Assembly: GCA_001048675.1 (NCBI GenBank) | Contig: CCKK01000023.1 | Location: 62,001 to 126,000, forward strand | Origin: Vibrio diabolicus | GTDB taxonomy: Bacteria > Pseudomonadota > Gammaproteobacteria > Enterobacterales > Vibrionaceae | Length of the DNA stretch: 64,000 nucleotides | Direction: 5' to 3' | Made by a program: the position numbers and the translations under genes | The notes under the pieces: generated by a model | Seen by the model: only the letters and a program-made list of their open reading frames with translations | The model's database searches: none | Told to the model about the DNA's origin: nothing | Shown here: in pieces, positions 42,359 through 51,474 of the stretch | How the letters are laid out: each line of letters opens with the position of its first letter | How positions within the stretch are numbered: the stretch's first letter is position 1

Positions 42359-43631
42359 TGTTGTCATCCACGATTTCAACAAACGCACTTGCGCGTAGTT
42401 CTTGCATCCATGCGCCCGCTTCTTCATTAAATTTACGGTTAAATAGAATACGGTAAGCCTTGTTCTTCATCGCTGAGTCAGTGCGGTCAACTTGGCGACG
42501 ATCCAACACTTCAACGATATGCCAGCCGTGAACGGTTTTGAACGGTTCGCTGATTGAGCCAACAGGCAGAGTTTCTACTTGGTGTTTAAATTCTGGCACG
42601 TACAGATCTGGCGTTTGATAACCTAGCTCACCGTCTTGCGCTGCCGAACCAGGGTCTTGGCTGTATTGTGTTGCCAGTTGAGCGAAAGTGGCTTCGCCAG
42701 CTTTGATGCGGCGTACAAATTCATTCAGTTGCTTCTTCGCCCCTTCATCGCTCAGAATCACGGTTGGTTTAATCAAAATATGACGCGCATTTACTTCCGT
42801 TACCGCAACCGTTTCTAGGCCTTTTACATCTTCAATTTTTAGGATGTGGAAGCCAACACCACTACGGAATGGGCCAATGATGCTGCCTTTGTTTTGCATT
42901 TTGATCTGATCGGCAAAGATGGTTGGCATCTCTTCTTTACGCATCCAACCCCAGTCGCCACCTTGTAAAGCTTTAGGACCTTTTGAGTAGGTGTAGGCCA
43001 TCTCCGTAAAGTCTGCACCTTCGTTTAGCTTTTTCGCTAGCGCTTTTGCTTCTGCTTCTACAGCAGACTTTTCTTTGTCATCAGAGAAGCGCAGTTGAAT
43101 GTGTCCAATTTTGTATTGAACGGTCGCATTGGTTTCTTGTGATAGTTGCTCAGCAAGGCTGTCGACTTCTGCTGGAAGGATATTAATACGGCGACGAACC
43201 AGTGCATTACGGGCTTCTGAAGCGGCGATTTCCTTACGAATTTGTTCGCGGAATTCTGGGTAACTCAAGCCTTCACTTTCTACAGAAGCGGCGAGTTGTT
43301 CTACAGATTGTTCATTATTACGTGCGATCTCCGCAATCGCTTGGTTTAAGCGGTTATCGTCAATACGCACACCGATACGGTCTGCTTCTTGGCCTTGCAA
43401 CGTGTCAATAATCAGCTTTTCAACAACTTGTTCTTTTAACACGCTAGCAGAAGGTAAGCTCTTTCCGCTTTGACGTGCGTTGGCTTGCAGTGTTTTCATC
43501 GCTGTTTCGATGTCGCTTTGTAGAATTACACCGTCGTTCACGATGACCGCAACCTTATCGATCTCTACTGGTGCTGCAACCGCTCCGCAAGAGAGTAGGG
43601 TCGTGAATAAGATTGATTTCCAAATTTTCAT
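42348..43631 (-). CDS. surA: Periplasmic chaperone and peptidyl-prolyl isomerase SurA
   Basis: Outer-membrane-protein chaperone of 427 residues. A signal peptide (1-19, SILFTTLLSCGAVAA) is followed by the SurA N domain (DKVAVIVNDGVILQSDIE), two parvulin domains (about 170-270, YKIGHIQLRF... and 282-380, NARHILIKPTVI) and a C-terminal helix. It follows lptD, whose product is a SurA client. The stop lies within the pdxA start region. Confidence 0.96.
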   Translation of the reverse strand: MKIWKSILFTTLLSCGAVAAPVEIDKVAVIVNDGVILQSDIETAMKTLQANARQSGKSLPSASVLKEQVVEKLIIDTLQGQEADRIGVRIDDNRLNQAIAEIARNNEQSVEQLAASVESEGLSYPEFREQIRKEIAASEARNALVRRRINILPAEVDSLAEQLSQETNATVQYKIGHIQLRFSDDKEKSAVEAEAKALAKKLNEGADFTEMAYTYSKGPKALQGGDWGWMRKEEMPTIFADQIKMQNKGSIIGPFRSGVGFHILKIEDVKGLETVAVTEVNARHILIKPTVILSDEGAKKQLNEFVRRIKAGEATFAQLATQYSQDPGSAAQDGELGYQTPDLYVPEFKHQVETLPVGSISEPFKTVHGWHIVEVLDRRQVDRTDSAMKNKAYRILFNRKFNEEAGAWMQELRASAFVEIVDDNNDN

Positions 43632-43691
43632 TTAAAATTCCGTCAGTATTTTTTGAATAGGCGTCTTATTCATTTAAGACGCCTATTTCGG

Positions 43692-46037
43692 TTAATTGTT
43701 CAGATAGAATGGGCGGCCGTACTTAATCGCGTTGTCAGAACCATCCAGTTCTTTGACTGCAGTGTCTTCACGCTGATTGGTCGCAAAGCCTTGAATACCG
43801 AAGTTAACGCTAAAGTTATTTTCGTATTCAGGTGATGCGCCAGTGCTGCCGATAGTTTGGTTTTCCCAACCAAGCAATTGGTTGGCGTAAGTCACACCAA
43901 TGTACCAACAGTCAGACTGGTAACGCAGGCTCGCTAGCCATTCTAGGTCCGCATTTTCAGTTAGGTCGTAGTAGTATTGACCACTTGCAGACCAGTTCGG
44001 GTTGAACTCGTAGGCCGCTACAATACCTGCTTGTGAAATGCCTTTACGAGTAATTGTGTCTAGGTTTTCGAGAATGATCGTATCTTCGATGTATTCACGC
44101 GTGACGTAACGATAGTTACCCTGAATAAAGCCACCGTTAAATTGGTACTCTAAGGTACTGTTCGCCAACTGCATGGAGCTCAAATCGATATCGTATTGAA
44201 TTCCACCGTGATAGAACAAGTAATCGTTGTAGTTGAAATCAGCTTCAATCGCCCATGATGAATAGTTGGTGGTCTCATCCGGAAGATTTGGGCTGTTGCT
44301 CAGTTTGGTCTTTTTATCGAAGTAGTAAATCTGACCAAATGAAACGTTAAGACGCTCTTTGTAGTCATCATCAAAGAAGCGAGTACTCGCACCGTAGCTT
44401 AACTGGTTCGCAGAGGCGATTTTATCAATGCCACTGTACTTACGACTGCGGAATAGCCCGTAGTAGTCGGTTTGTAGCAAGGTGGTATCGTAGTTGTAGA
44501 TATTGGTTTGATCTTCTTCAGGTACGTACAAGTACTGCAGCTGAGGTTCCAGTGTTTGTGTGTAGCCCTTGATCCAACTCGTGTCTCGCTCTAAGTAAAG
44601 TTGCGCATGCGTACGGAACTCGGGGATAACACGAGAAACTTCGTCATCTAACTGGTTTTGCAAATTTACATCTGTCAGACCCGTTAAGTCTTGAGAGTAG
44701 TACGTGGAAAGCACGCGAGCTTCCGTTGTCCACGTTGCCCATGAATTTGAAAGCGGCAATGTAAGCCCTGGTTCAATATGAACACGGGTCGCATTTGGTC
44801 GCGCAGCATCGCTCGTATCGAAGCGGCTCACTTGGCTCTTCACGTCAAAGTTGAGGTAATCTCCCCACAATGGCGTGTAGTAGTTCAAGTCTAACTGAGG
44901 AAGCAGGCGATAAGGGCGGTTCTCTTCTTTCAATAAGATTTGGAAGTCACGAACGGTTAACGAGGCATCCCAGAAGTCAGAACGATATTGTACTTGTCCT
45001 TCTTGAACCAGTTGACCATCTTCACGATTACCAATATCGGAGTCGAGATCGAGGAAGTAATCAATATCACTCACTTTTGAGTAATCGACTTTGACTATCC
45101 ACTGTTTATTGATAATACCGTCGTGTTTAACTTGGTAGCCCCAACGAGACTCGTCTTGATATTTGCGATCGCTATTGAGGTATTCGCCTTTGATTTCACC
45201 ATTCCCCCAGCCATCCGTTAGGTAGCGGAAATCAGTATCGAGTTTTGTTCCACGCTGCTGCATATAGAGCGTGGTGAGCGTCATGTCATATTGAGGCGCG
45301 ATGTTCCAATAGAATGGCACCTCGACTTCCATACCATCGCTAGAACCATACGATAAAGAAGGGAAGAGGAAGCCCGTTTTACGCGTATCTCCAATTGGCA
45401 TGGTTAGATACGGCACATAGAAAACAGGCACATCTAACACTTCAAATCGAGGATGGTGCAGCGTCGCCGTCTCTTCATCTTGGTCAACGTCAATACCTGA
45501 TGCCACTAAACGCCATGAATTGTCGCCTTGAGGACATGATGTAATAGAACCATCTTCGAGTTCATAAACCGACTGACCTGTACGCGCGATGTATGCTGCT
45601 GTGCCTCGACCTTGTTGGCAAAGGAACTGATAATCGGTGTTCTCCAGTGAAAACGTGTCTTGGTTGATGTCATTAGTAACACGATCAGATCGAGCTTTGA
45701 CTTGGCCGTCATTGAAAGTCACGTTGCCTTCGGCAACCACGACGTTGTCTTGTTGGTGCAGCGTTACGCTATCTGCGGTGATTTTCTTCTGGCCTTGGGT
45801 GACTTGTACATTACCTGAGTACTGAGCTTTGTCACCATTGATGGCTTGCAGGGTGTCAGCTTCTACCACTACTGGGGTATTAAGAGCGTCCTCCTCGCCA
45901 CTGGTATCGACCAAACATTGATCTGTGGCGGGCATTTCCTGCACACTATCATGGATATTCGCTTCAGCTTGAGTGGTGGGTACAAACAAGGCGGTGCTGA
46001 TAGAGGCCGCTAAACATGTGCGGGAGAAATGTTGCAT
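43692..46037 (-). CDS. lptD: LPS-assembly protein LptD
   Basis: Outer-membrane component of the Lpt machine that places LPS in the outer leaflet with LptE. It has 781 residues. A signal peptide (1-24, ending TTQA) is followed by the OstA/jellyroll domain (VVEADTLQAINGDKAQYSGNVQV, about 50-180) and a large barrel. Cysteines near the N terminus (DQCLVD) and in YQFLCQQG, and CPQG, with one near the C terminus (SDCWYIG), could form the interdomain disulfides required in E. coli. AGGAAAG lies before the ATG. It is first in the lptD-surA-pdxA-rsmA-apaG-apaH series and divergent from djlA. Confidence 0.96.
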   Translation of the reverse strand: MQHFSRTCLAASISTALFVPTTQAEANIHDSVQEMPATDQCLVDTSGEEDALNTPVVVEADTLQAINGDKAQYSGNVQVTQGQKKITADSVTLHQQDNVVVAEGNVTFNDGQVKARSDRVTNDINQDTFSLENTDYQFLCQQGRGTAAYIARTGQSVYELEDGSITSCPQGDNSWRLVASGIDVDQDEETATLHHPRFEVLDVPVFYVPYLTMPIGDTRKTGFLFPSLSYGSSDGMEVEVPFYWNIAPQYDMTLTTLYMQQRGTKLDTDFRYLTDGWGNGEIKGEYLNSDRKYQDESRWGYQVKHDGIINKQWIVKVDYSKVSDIDYFLDLDSDIGNREDGQLVQEGQVQYRSDFWDASLTVRDFQILLKEENRPYRLLPQLDLNYYTPLWGDYLNFDVKSQVSRFDTSDAARPNATRVHIEPGLTLPLSNSWATWTTEARVLSTYYSQDLTGLTDVNLQNQLDDEVSRVIPEFRTHAQLYLERDTSWIKGYTQTLEPQLQYLYVPEEDQTNIYNYDTTLLQTDYYGLFRSRKYSGIDKIASANQLSYGASTRFFDDDYKERLNVSFGQIYYFDKKTKLSNSPNLPDETTNYSSWAIEADFNYNDYLFYHGGIQYDIDLSSMQLANSTLEYQFNGGFIQGNYRYVTREYIEDTIILENLDTITRKGISQAGIVAAYEFNPNWSASGQYYYDLTENADLEWLASLRYQSDCWYIGVTYANQLLGWENQTIGSTGASPEYENNFSVNFGIQGFATNQREDTAVKELDGSDNAIKYGRPFYLNN

Positions 46038-46303
46038 TGAATTGAACTTTCCTGTGTCACTACTACTCGATGGCTATAGGGCTTGTTGTACCCTAGCGTA
46101 ATAGCCAAATGAATCAACTATAGTCGCATTTATCCCAGCGTATTGATTCACTGTGGCATAATGACGACAAAATAGCTGCAAAGATAAGCAGGCGAAATGG
46201 CCTAGCCGAAATAAAACTAATTCCATTATCATAAAGGAAATCGTTGCATCCGGCACTATAAGACCGCCGTCGTCGATAAAAATTCATTGATAGAGAACAC
46301 ATA

Positions 46304-47158
46304 ATGCATATTTTTGGCAAAATTCTGGGTGCCTTTTTTGGCTTGTTACTTGGCGGGCCGCTAGGTTTACTCTTTGGCTTATTTATTGGCCATCAATTCG
46401 ATAAAGCACGTCGCTTGAGTCAAGCCGGGTTCTCTACTGGCGGCTTTGGAAAAGGGCCGAGCCAAGCTCAGCGCCAAGAAGAATTTTTTAAAGCGGCGTT
46501 TGCGGTAATGGGACATGTGGCAAAAGCGAAAGGCCAAGTCACCAAAGAGGAAATCCAACTTGCTTCTGCAATGATGGACCGCATGAATTTGCATGGCGAA
46601 CAGCGCCGCGCTGCGCAAGATGCGTTTCGTGAAGGTAAAGACAGTGACTTTCCGTTAGAAGACGTTCTTGTTCGTGTGAAAATTTCGACAGCAGGCCGTT
46701 TTGACTTGTTGCAATTTTTCCTTGAACTACAAATCTCGGCGGCCTTTGCTGACGGCTCGATTCATCCTAGTGAACGAAATGTGTTACACAAAATAGCACG
46801 TGGTTTGGGTTTCTCTTCTGAGCAGCTAGAGCGTCGCTTGCAAATGCAAGAAGCCGCATTCCGTTTCCAAAGCCAAGGTGGTTTTCATGGTCAGCATCAA
46901 GGCCAATCTTCTGGTGGTAGCTGGCAACAAGCTTCACAAGCGGATCAACTGGCTGACGCGTACAAAATTCTGGATGTGTCTTCAGATGCAGACAGTAAAA
47001 CCGTCAAGCGTGCTTATCGTAAACTGATGAACGAGCATCACCCAGACAAATTGATGGCTAAAGGTCTACCACCAGAGATGATGAACGTAGCGAAAGAAAA
47101 ATCTCAAGAGATTCAAAACGCTTACGATCTGATTAAAAAGGTCAAAGGCTTTAAGTGA
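46304..47158 (+). CDS. djlA: Membrane-anchored co-chaperone DjlA
   Basis: Type III membrane DnaJ protein of 284 residues that stimulates DnaK. The N-terminal helix (about 5-28) is glycine-rich (GAFFGLLLGGPLGLLFGLFIGH). A TerB-like domain follows (about 60-185, MGHVAKAKGQVTKEEI). The J domain closes the protein (about 218-284) with EHHPDKLMAKGLPPEM containing HPD. It is divergent from lptD, as in E. coli. Confidence 0.96.
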   Translation: MHIFGKILGAFFGLLLGGPLGLLFGLFIGHQFDKARRLSQAGFSTGGFGKGPSQAQRQEEFFKAAFAVMGHVAKAKGQVTKEEIQLASAMMDRMNLHGEQRRAAQDAFREGKDSDFPLEDVLVRVKISTAGRFDLLQFFLELQISAAFADGSIHPSERNVLHKIARGLGFSSEQLERRLQMQEAAFRFQSQGGFHGQHQGQSSGGSWQQASQADQLADAYKILDVSSDADSKTVKRAYRKLMNEHHPDKLMAKGLPPEMMNVAKEKSQEIQNAYDLIKKVKGFK

Positions 47159-47179
47159 TTTTGTCAAAATCTAGAAAGT

Positions 47180-47204
47180 AAAAAGGGCACTTGGTGCCCT
47201 TTTT
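47180..47204. terminator. Bidirectional terminator after djlA
   Basis: AAAAAGGGCAC pairs perfectly with GTGCCCTTTTT around a TTG loop. It ends djlA and can also serve the convergent DUF547 gene. Confidence 0.93.
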
Positions 47205-47258
47205 AGCTTTTGGGTTACGGGTGACCAAAAGCGTTGTAAGCTGAACGGTGGCGATAAA

Positions 47259-48041
47259 TTAGTCAGTTTGATTCAAACTCCAATCGTATTCGTACTTCAC
47301 TTTTCCAGAGAAGTCTTTGTACTGTGGCGCGTACTTCGCGATGTGGTTGAAGACTTGTTTTTCTCCACCAAAGTCCGCTGCAAACCAATCATAAATGGAA
47401 GACAGCTGTGCCGTGTTTCCTTGAATGGATACGCCTTTGTTGCTGTTAATAAACGTTCTGGCAGCACTTTCAAGTAAGGCTTCAGTGTTTTCGGCAGTGA
47501 ATGCTTGAGCTTGTAGGTTAGGGCATCCCAAACTTGCACAATTTACGGCGTAGTGCGTTCTTGGGTCATTCCAAATTGGACGCAAAATTCGATGTTCAAT
47601 ATCGTTTAAAGTCAGATCCTTGCCGTTGACCACGACCACATCGTCTCCCCAAGGCCCAAAGCTAAATAAACCACCTAGCTTGGTGATGGATTCGACGGGA
47701 TAGTTATCCAAAATAAGATCTACCGTGATGGCGTTGTAAAGGTTCACCCAATAGGCGTATTGCTCTGCTTGGTTGTACTGCAATGGATCGAGTTTTACCA
47801 GTCGTCGGATGTACTGCTTTAACTTCGCTTTGTCGGAAGCCGTGACTTTGCTATAGCGGAACAAAGTATTCTCACCTTGTTCAACCAAGTAATTGTCTAA
47901 CAGTTGTTGCCATTCCTGGTGCGAAATGTGTGTTTGGTTGGCCTGATTCGATTGTTGCCAATACGGCCACAAGTCAGATTTAGGAGCAGCGAACGCTGAG
48001 AAAGAAACCAGAGCACACAATAGCAATAACAGACGCTTCAT
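47259..48041 (-). CDS. DUF547 exported protein
   Basis: A 260-residue protein from ATG 48041, with a signal peptide at 1-18 (LLLLLCALVSFSAFA). A longer frame to 48146 adds a non-signal N terminus and is less likely. The DUF547 core is recognisable: YAYWVNLYNAITVDLILDNYPVESI, HRILRPIWNDPRTHYAVNCASLGCPNLQ with conserved Asp, His and Cys positions, and DWFAADFGG. Function unknown; the family has a cysteine-protease/transglutaminase-like look. It stands alone between djlA and the leu operon. Confidence 0.85.
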   Translation of the reverse strand: MKRLLLLLCALVSFSAFAAPKSDLWPYWQQSNQANQTHISHQEWQQLLDNYLVEQGENTLFRYSKVTASDKAKLKQYIRRLVKLDPLQYNQAEQYAYWVNLYNAITVDLILDNYPVESITKLGGLFSFGPWGDDVVVVNGKDLTLNDIEHRILRPIWNDPRTHYAVNCASLGCPNLQAQAFTAENTEALLESAARTFINSNKGVSIQGNTAQLSSIYDWFAADFGGEKQVFNHIAKYAPQYKDFSGKVKYEYDWSLNQTD

Positions 48042-48128
48042 AGAGATACCTTTGAATGAGATATTGTTGATAGTGTAGACCTGCATAAGGCGAAGTTTCT
48101 TTCTTGAGGCAATGAAAATAAAAGAAAA

Positions 48129-48156
48129 AAGGCTGACATAAGCCAACCTTTTTTTT
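48129..48156. terminator. Terminator of the leu operon
   Basis: AAGGCTGAC (48129-48137) pairs with GCCAACCTT (48142-48150, two wobble pairs) around ATAA. There is a T run on each strand (A run before, eight T after). It lies 20 bases past the leuD stop. Confidence 0.85.
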
Positions 48157-48175
48157 GTTTAAATTACGATTTTAA

Positions 48176-48778
48176 TTAGCTTAAGAAGCTTGGGATATTC
48201 GCTTCGTACTCAGCAATCTTATCTTCGTGCTGAAGGGTTAGGCCAATGTTGTCCAAACCGTTTAGTAAGCAGTGACGACGGAACGAATCGATTTCAAAAC
48301 CATATTCTTTGCCGTTGGCGCGAACCACATTCGCTTCTAGGTCCACTTCCACTTCTGCGCCTTCGTTGGCCTCAACGAACTGGAAGATTTCATCCACTTC
48401 TTGCTCAGTCAAACGAACTGGCACCATTTGGTTGTTGATCGAGTTGCCGTAAAAGATATCGGCAAAGCTTGGTGCGATCATCGCTTTTATGCCGTAATCC
48501 GCCAGTGCCCACGGTGCGTGCTCGCGAGATGAGCCACAGCCGAAGTTTTCACGAGCCAGCAAGATAGACGCGCCTTGGTAGCGAGGTGCGTTCATCACGA
48601 ACTCTGGATTTGGCTGTTCGCCAGCATCATCTAGGAAGCGCCAGTCATGGAACAAGTGTTTACCAAAGCCTAGGCGAGACACCTTTTGTAGGAACTGCTT
48701 TGGAATGATGGCATCAGTATCAACGTTCGCTGCATCTAGAGGAACAACTAAGCCTGTGTGTTGTTTAAAGCCTGACAT
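48176..48778 (-). CDS. leuD: 3-isopropylmalate dehydratase small subunit
   Basis: Small (swivel) subunit of isopropylmalate isomerase, 200 residues. Family features: GLVVPLDAANVDTDAIIPKQFL, ILLARENFGCGSSREHAPWAL and FADIFYGNSINNQMVPV. It works with LeuC, which is encoded 11 bases upstream. Last gene of leuLABCD. Confidence 0.97.
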   Translation of the reverse strand: MSGFKQHTGLVVPLDAANVDTDAIIPKQFLQKVSRLGFGKHLFHDWRFLDDAGEQPNPEFVMNAPRYQGASILLARENFGCGSSREHAPWALADYGIKAMIAPSFADIFYGNSINNQMVPVRLTEQEVDEIFQFVEANEGAEVEVDLEANVVRANGKEYGFEIDSFRRHCLLNGLDNIGLTLQHEDKIAEYEANIPSFLS

Positions 48779-48789
48779 TTGTTTGCTCC

Positions 48790-50190
48790 TTAGTCTAGTT
48801 CACGAATATCTACAAAGTGACCAGCAATTGCTGCTGCCGCTGCCATCGCAGGGCTCACTAGGTGGGTACGGCCATCACGACCTTGACGGCCTTCAAAGTT
48901 ACGGTTTGAAGTAGACGCACAACGTTCATGTGGACCCAAACGGTCGTTGTTCATTGCTAGACACATCGAGCAACCTGGTAGGCGCCACTCAAAGCCCGCT
49001 TCTTTAAAGATAACGTCCAAGCCTTCTGCTTCCGCCTGCGCTTTTACTTGCTCAGAGCCAGGAACGATTAGCGCTTGAACGTGAGACGCGACTTTGCGAC
49101 CTTTCGCGACTTCCGCCGCTGCGCGCATGTCTTCGATACGTGAGTTAGTACAAGAGCCAACGAAGACTTTATCGACGTTGTAATCAGACAATGACTTGCC
49201 TGCTTCTAGACCCATGTAAGCCAGAGCTTTTTCTGCCGATGCTTTTTCTACTGGGTCAGCAAAGCTTTCTGGTGCTGGGATCGGTTGGTCTACCGCGATA
49301 ACCTGGCCTGGGTTAGTACCCCAAGTGACTTGTGGTTTGATATCCGCTGCGTTTAGCGTCACGACCTCATCAAACTGAGCATCATCGTCCGTTTTTAATG
49401 TCTTCCAGTATTCTACTGCTGCATCAAAGTCGGCACCTTGAGGTGAGAATTTACGGCCTTTGATGTATTCGAACGTGGTTTCATCTGGCGCAATCAAACC
49501 GGCTTTCGCACCTAGCTCAATTGCCATGTTACATACGGTCATGCGGCCTTCCATTGAAAGGTCTGTGATCGCCTCACCACAGAATTCAACTACGTAACCG
49601 GTACCGCCTGCTGCTGTCGTTTCACCGATGATGGCTAGCACGATATCTTTCGCCGTGATGCCCGGAGCCACTTTGCCTTTCACTTCGATCTTCATCGTTT
49701 TAGCGCGCGCTTGTTTTAGAGTTTGAGTTGCTAATACGTGCTCAACTTCAGAGGTACCAATACCAAAAGCTAGCGAGCCGAATGCACCGTGTGTAGCAGT
49801 GTGCGAGTCACCACAAACAATGGTCATGCCCGGTAGGGTAATACCAAGCTCTGGGCCCATAACGTGCACAATACCTTGGTATTTATGGTTGATGTCGTAA
49901 AGCGTAACGCCAAACTCTTCACAGTTTTTCGATAGCGTTTCCATCTGGATACGAGCCATCTCACCGGATGCGTTGATGTCTTTGGTGGTGGTCGAAACGT
50001 TGTGGTCCATAGTGGCAAAAGTTTTGCTGACCTGACGCACTTTACGACCTTTTTCACGCAAGCCGTCAAATGCTTGTGGAGAGGTCACTTCATGTACCAA
50101 GTGACGGTCGATGTACAAGATAGGGTTTTCCCCTTCTGCTGCGACGGCAACGTGTGTGTCGTAGACTTTTTCGTATAGTGTTTTGCCCAT
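48790..50190 (-). CDS. leuC: 3-isopropylmalate dehydratase large subunit
   Basis: Aconitase-family [4Fe-4S] subunit of isopropylmalate isomerase, 466 residues from ATG 50190, which has GGAAAGGAAG upstream. The longer frame to 50238 is not conserved. Cluster cysteines lie in VFVGSCTNSRIEDM and LPGCSMCLAMNNDRL. Other signatures are YIDRHLVHEVTSPQAF and VCGDSHTATHGAFG. The leader before its ATG closely resembles that of leuA. Confidence 0.97.
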   Translation of the reverse strand: MGKTLYEKVYDTHVAVAAEGENPILYIDRHLVHEVTSPQAFDGLREKGRKVRQVSKTFATMDHNVSTTTKDINASGEMARIQMETLSKNCEEFGVTLYDINHKYQGIVHVMGPELGITLPGMTIVCGDSHTATHGAFGSLAFGIGTSEVEHVLATQTLKQARAKTMKIEVKGKVAPGITAKDIVLAIIGETTAAGGTGYVVEFCGEAITDLSMEGRMTVCNMAIELGAKAGLIAPDETTFEYIKGRKFSPQGADFDAAVEYWKTLKTDDDAQFDEVVTLNAADIKPQVTWGTNPGQVIAVDQPIPAPESFADPVEKASAEKALAYMGLEAGKSLSDYNVDKVFVGSCTNSRIEDMRAAAEVAKGRKVASHVQALIVPGSEQVKAQAEAEGLDVIFKEAGFEWRLPGCSMCLAMNNDRLGPHERCASTSNRNFEGRQGRDGRTHLVSPAMAAAAAIAGHFVDIRELD

Positions 50191-50300
50191 TGTTTGCTTC
50201 CTTTCCTCGTTATCCTTGTTGCTTTGTTTTAGCACCAATGACTTAGAGGTAAGTCATTGGTGGATAGAGGATTTAGTATTTATTATGAATCTGTTCTGTA

Positions 50301-51392
50301 TTACGAGTTTAAGATGTACTCAGCGATCTTATCGCCCATCTCTGATGTTGTAAGTGCCGGGTTGTTGCCTGCAAGGTCGCCTGTTAGCTCACCCGCTGAT
50401 AGTGCTTTCGAAACAGCAGCTTCGATGTCTTGTGCTGCGGCTTCTTCGCCAAGGCTATAACGTAACATCAGTGCTGCCGATAGGATTTGTGCTACTGGGT
50501 TGGCGATGTTCTTACCTGCGATATCTGGTGCGCTGCCGCCTGCTGGCTCGTACAGACCGAACTTACTTTCGTTAAGGCTTGCTGAAGGCAGCATACCCAT
50601 TGAGCCAGTGATCATTGCGCACTCATCAGAAATGATGTCGCCGAAGATGTTTGAACATAGCATGACGTCGAACTGTGCTGGGTCTTTGATAAGCTGCATG
50701 GTTGCGTTGTCGATGTACATGTGTGATAGCTCGACATCTGGGTAATCTTTCGCGATTTCTTCGACCACTTCACGCCATAAGATTGAACTTTGTAGAACGT
50801 TCGCTTTATCGATAGAGCAGACTTTCTTGCGACGCAAACGAGCAGATTCAAAGGCGATTTTTGCAATACGTTCGATCTCAAAGCGGTGGTACACCTCAGT
50901 ATCAAACGCTTTTTCTGTCGCGCCTTCGCCTTCACGGCCTTTTGGTTGACCGAAATAGATGCCGCCCGTCAGCTCACGGACTACAACGATGTCAAAACCA
51001 CGGCCTGAGATGTCAGCACGAAGTGGTGAGAAAGCTTCCAGGCCTGCGTGGATTTGCGCTGGGCGTAGGTTACAAAACAGTTGGAAGTGTTTGCGTAGTG
51101 GTAGTAGGGCACCGCGTTCAGGTTGGTCATTTGGTGGCAAGTGTTCCCACTTCGGACCGCCAACTGAACCGAATAGGACTGCATCAGACTCTTCACACGC
51201 TTTTACTGTGCTTTCTGGAAGTGGAGAGCCGTGATTATCGATCGCGATGCCGCCTACATCATGCTCGTCACGCTCAAACGCAATACCGTGCTTCTTTTCG
51301 ATAGCATCCAATACCTTGTGTGCTTGCGCCATTACTTCCGGGCCGATGCCGTCACCGGGTAGGACGGCAATTTTGTATGATTTGTCTGTCAT
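50301..51392 (-). CDS. leuB: 3-isopropylmalate dehydrogenase
   Basis: NAD-dependent oxidative decarboxylase of leucine synthesis, 363 residues. Signatures: IAVLPGDGIGPEVMAQA, LLPLRKHFQLFCNLRPAQI, VRELTGGIYFGQP and the metal-binding segment NIFGDIISDECAMITGSMGMLPSASL. Adenine-binding YEPAGGSAPDIAGKN is present. Lies between leuA and leuC on the same strand. Confidence 0.97.
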   Translation of the reverse strand: MTDKSYKIAVLPGDGIGPEVMAQAHKVLDAIEKKHGIAFERDEHDVGGIAIDNHGSPLPESTVKACEESDAVLFGSVGGPKWEHLPPNDQPERGALLPLRKHFQLFCNLRPAQIHAGLEAFSPLRADISGRGFDIVVVRELTGGIYFGQPKGREGEGATEKAFDTEVYHRFEIERIAKIAFESARLRRKKVCSIDKANVLQSSILWREVVEEIAKDYPDVELSHMYIDNATMQLIKDPAQFDVMLCSNIFGDIISDECAMITGSMGMLPSASLNESKFGLYEPAGGSAPDIAGKNIANPVAQILSAALMLRYSLGEEAAAQDIEAAVSKALSAGELTGDLAGNNPALTTSEMGDKIAEYILNS

Positions 51393-51474
51393 GTTAATCC
51401 TTTAAGTTTTCTAATTTTGAGCTTAATTATTTCAACGAGCGTGTTCTTTCCTGAGCCATGCAGCCCGGTTGTTA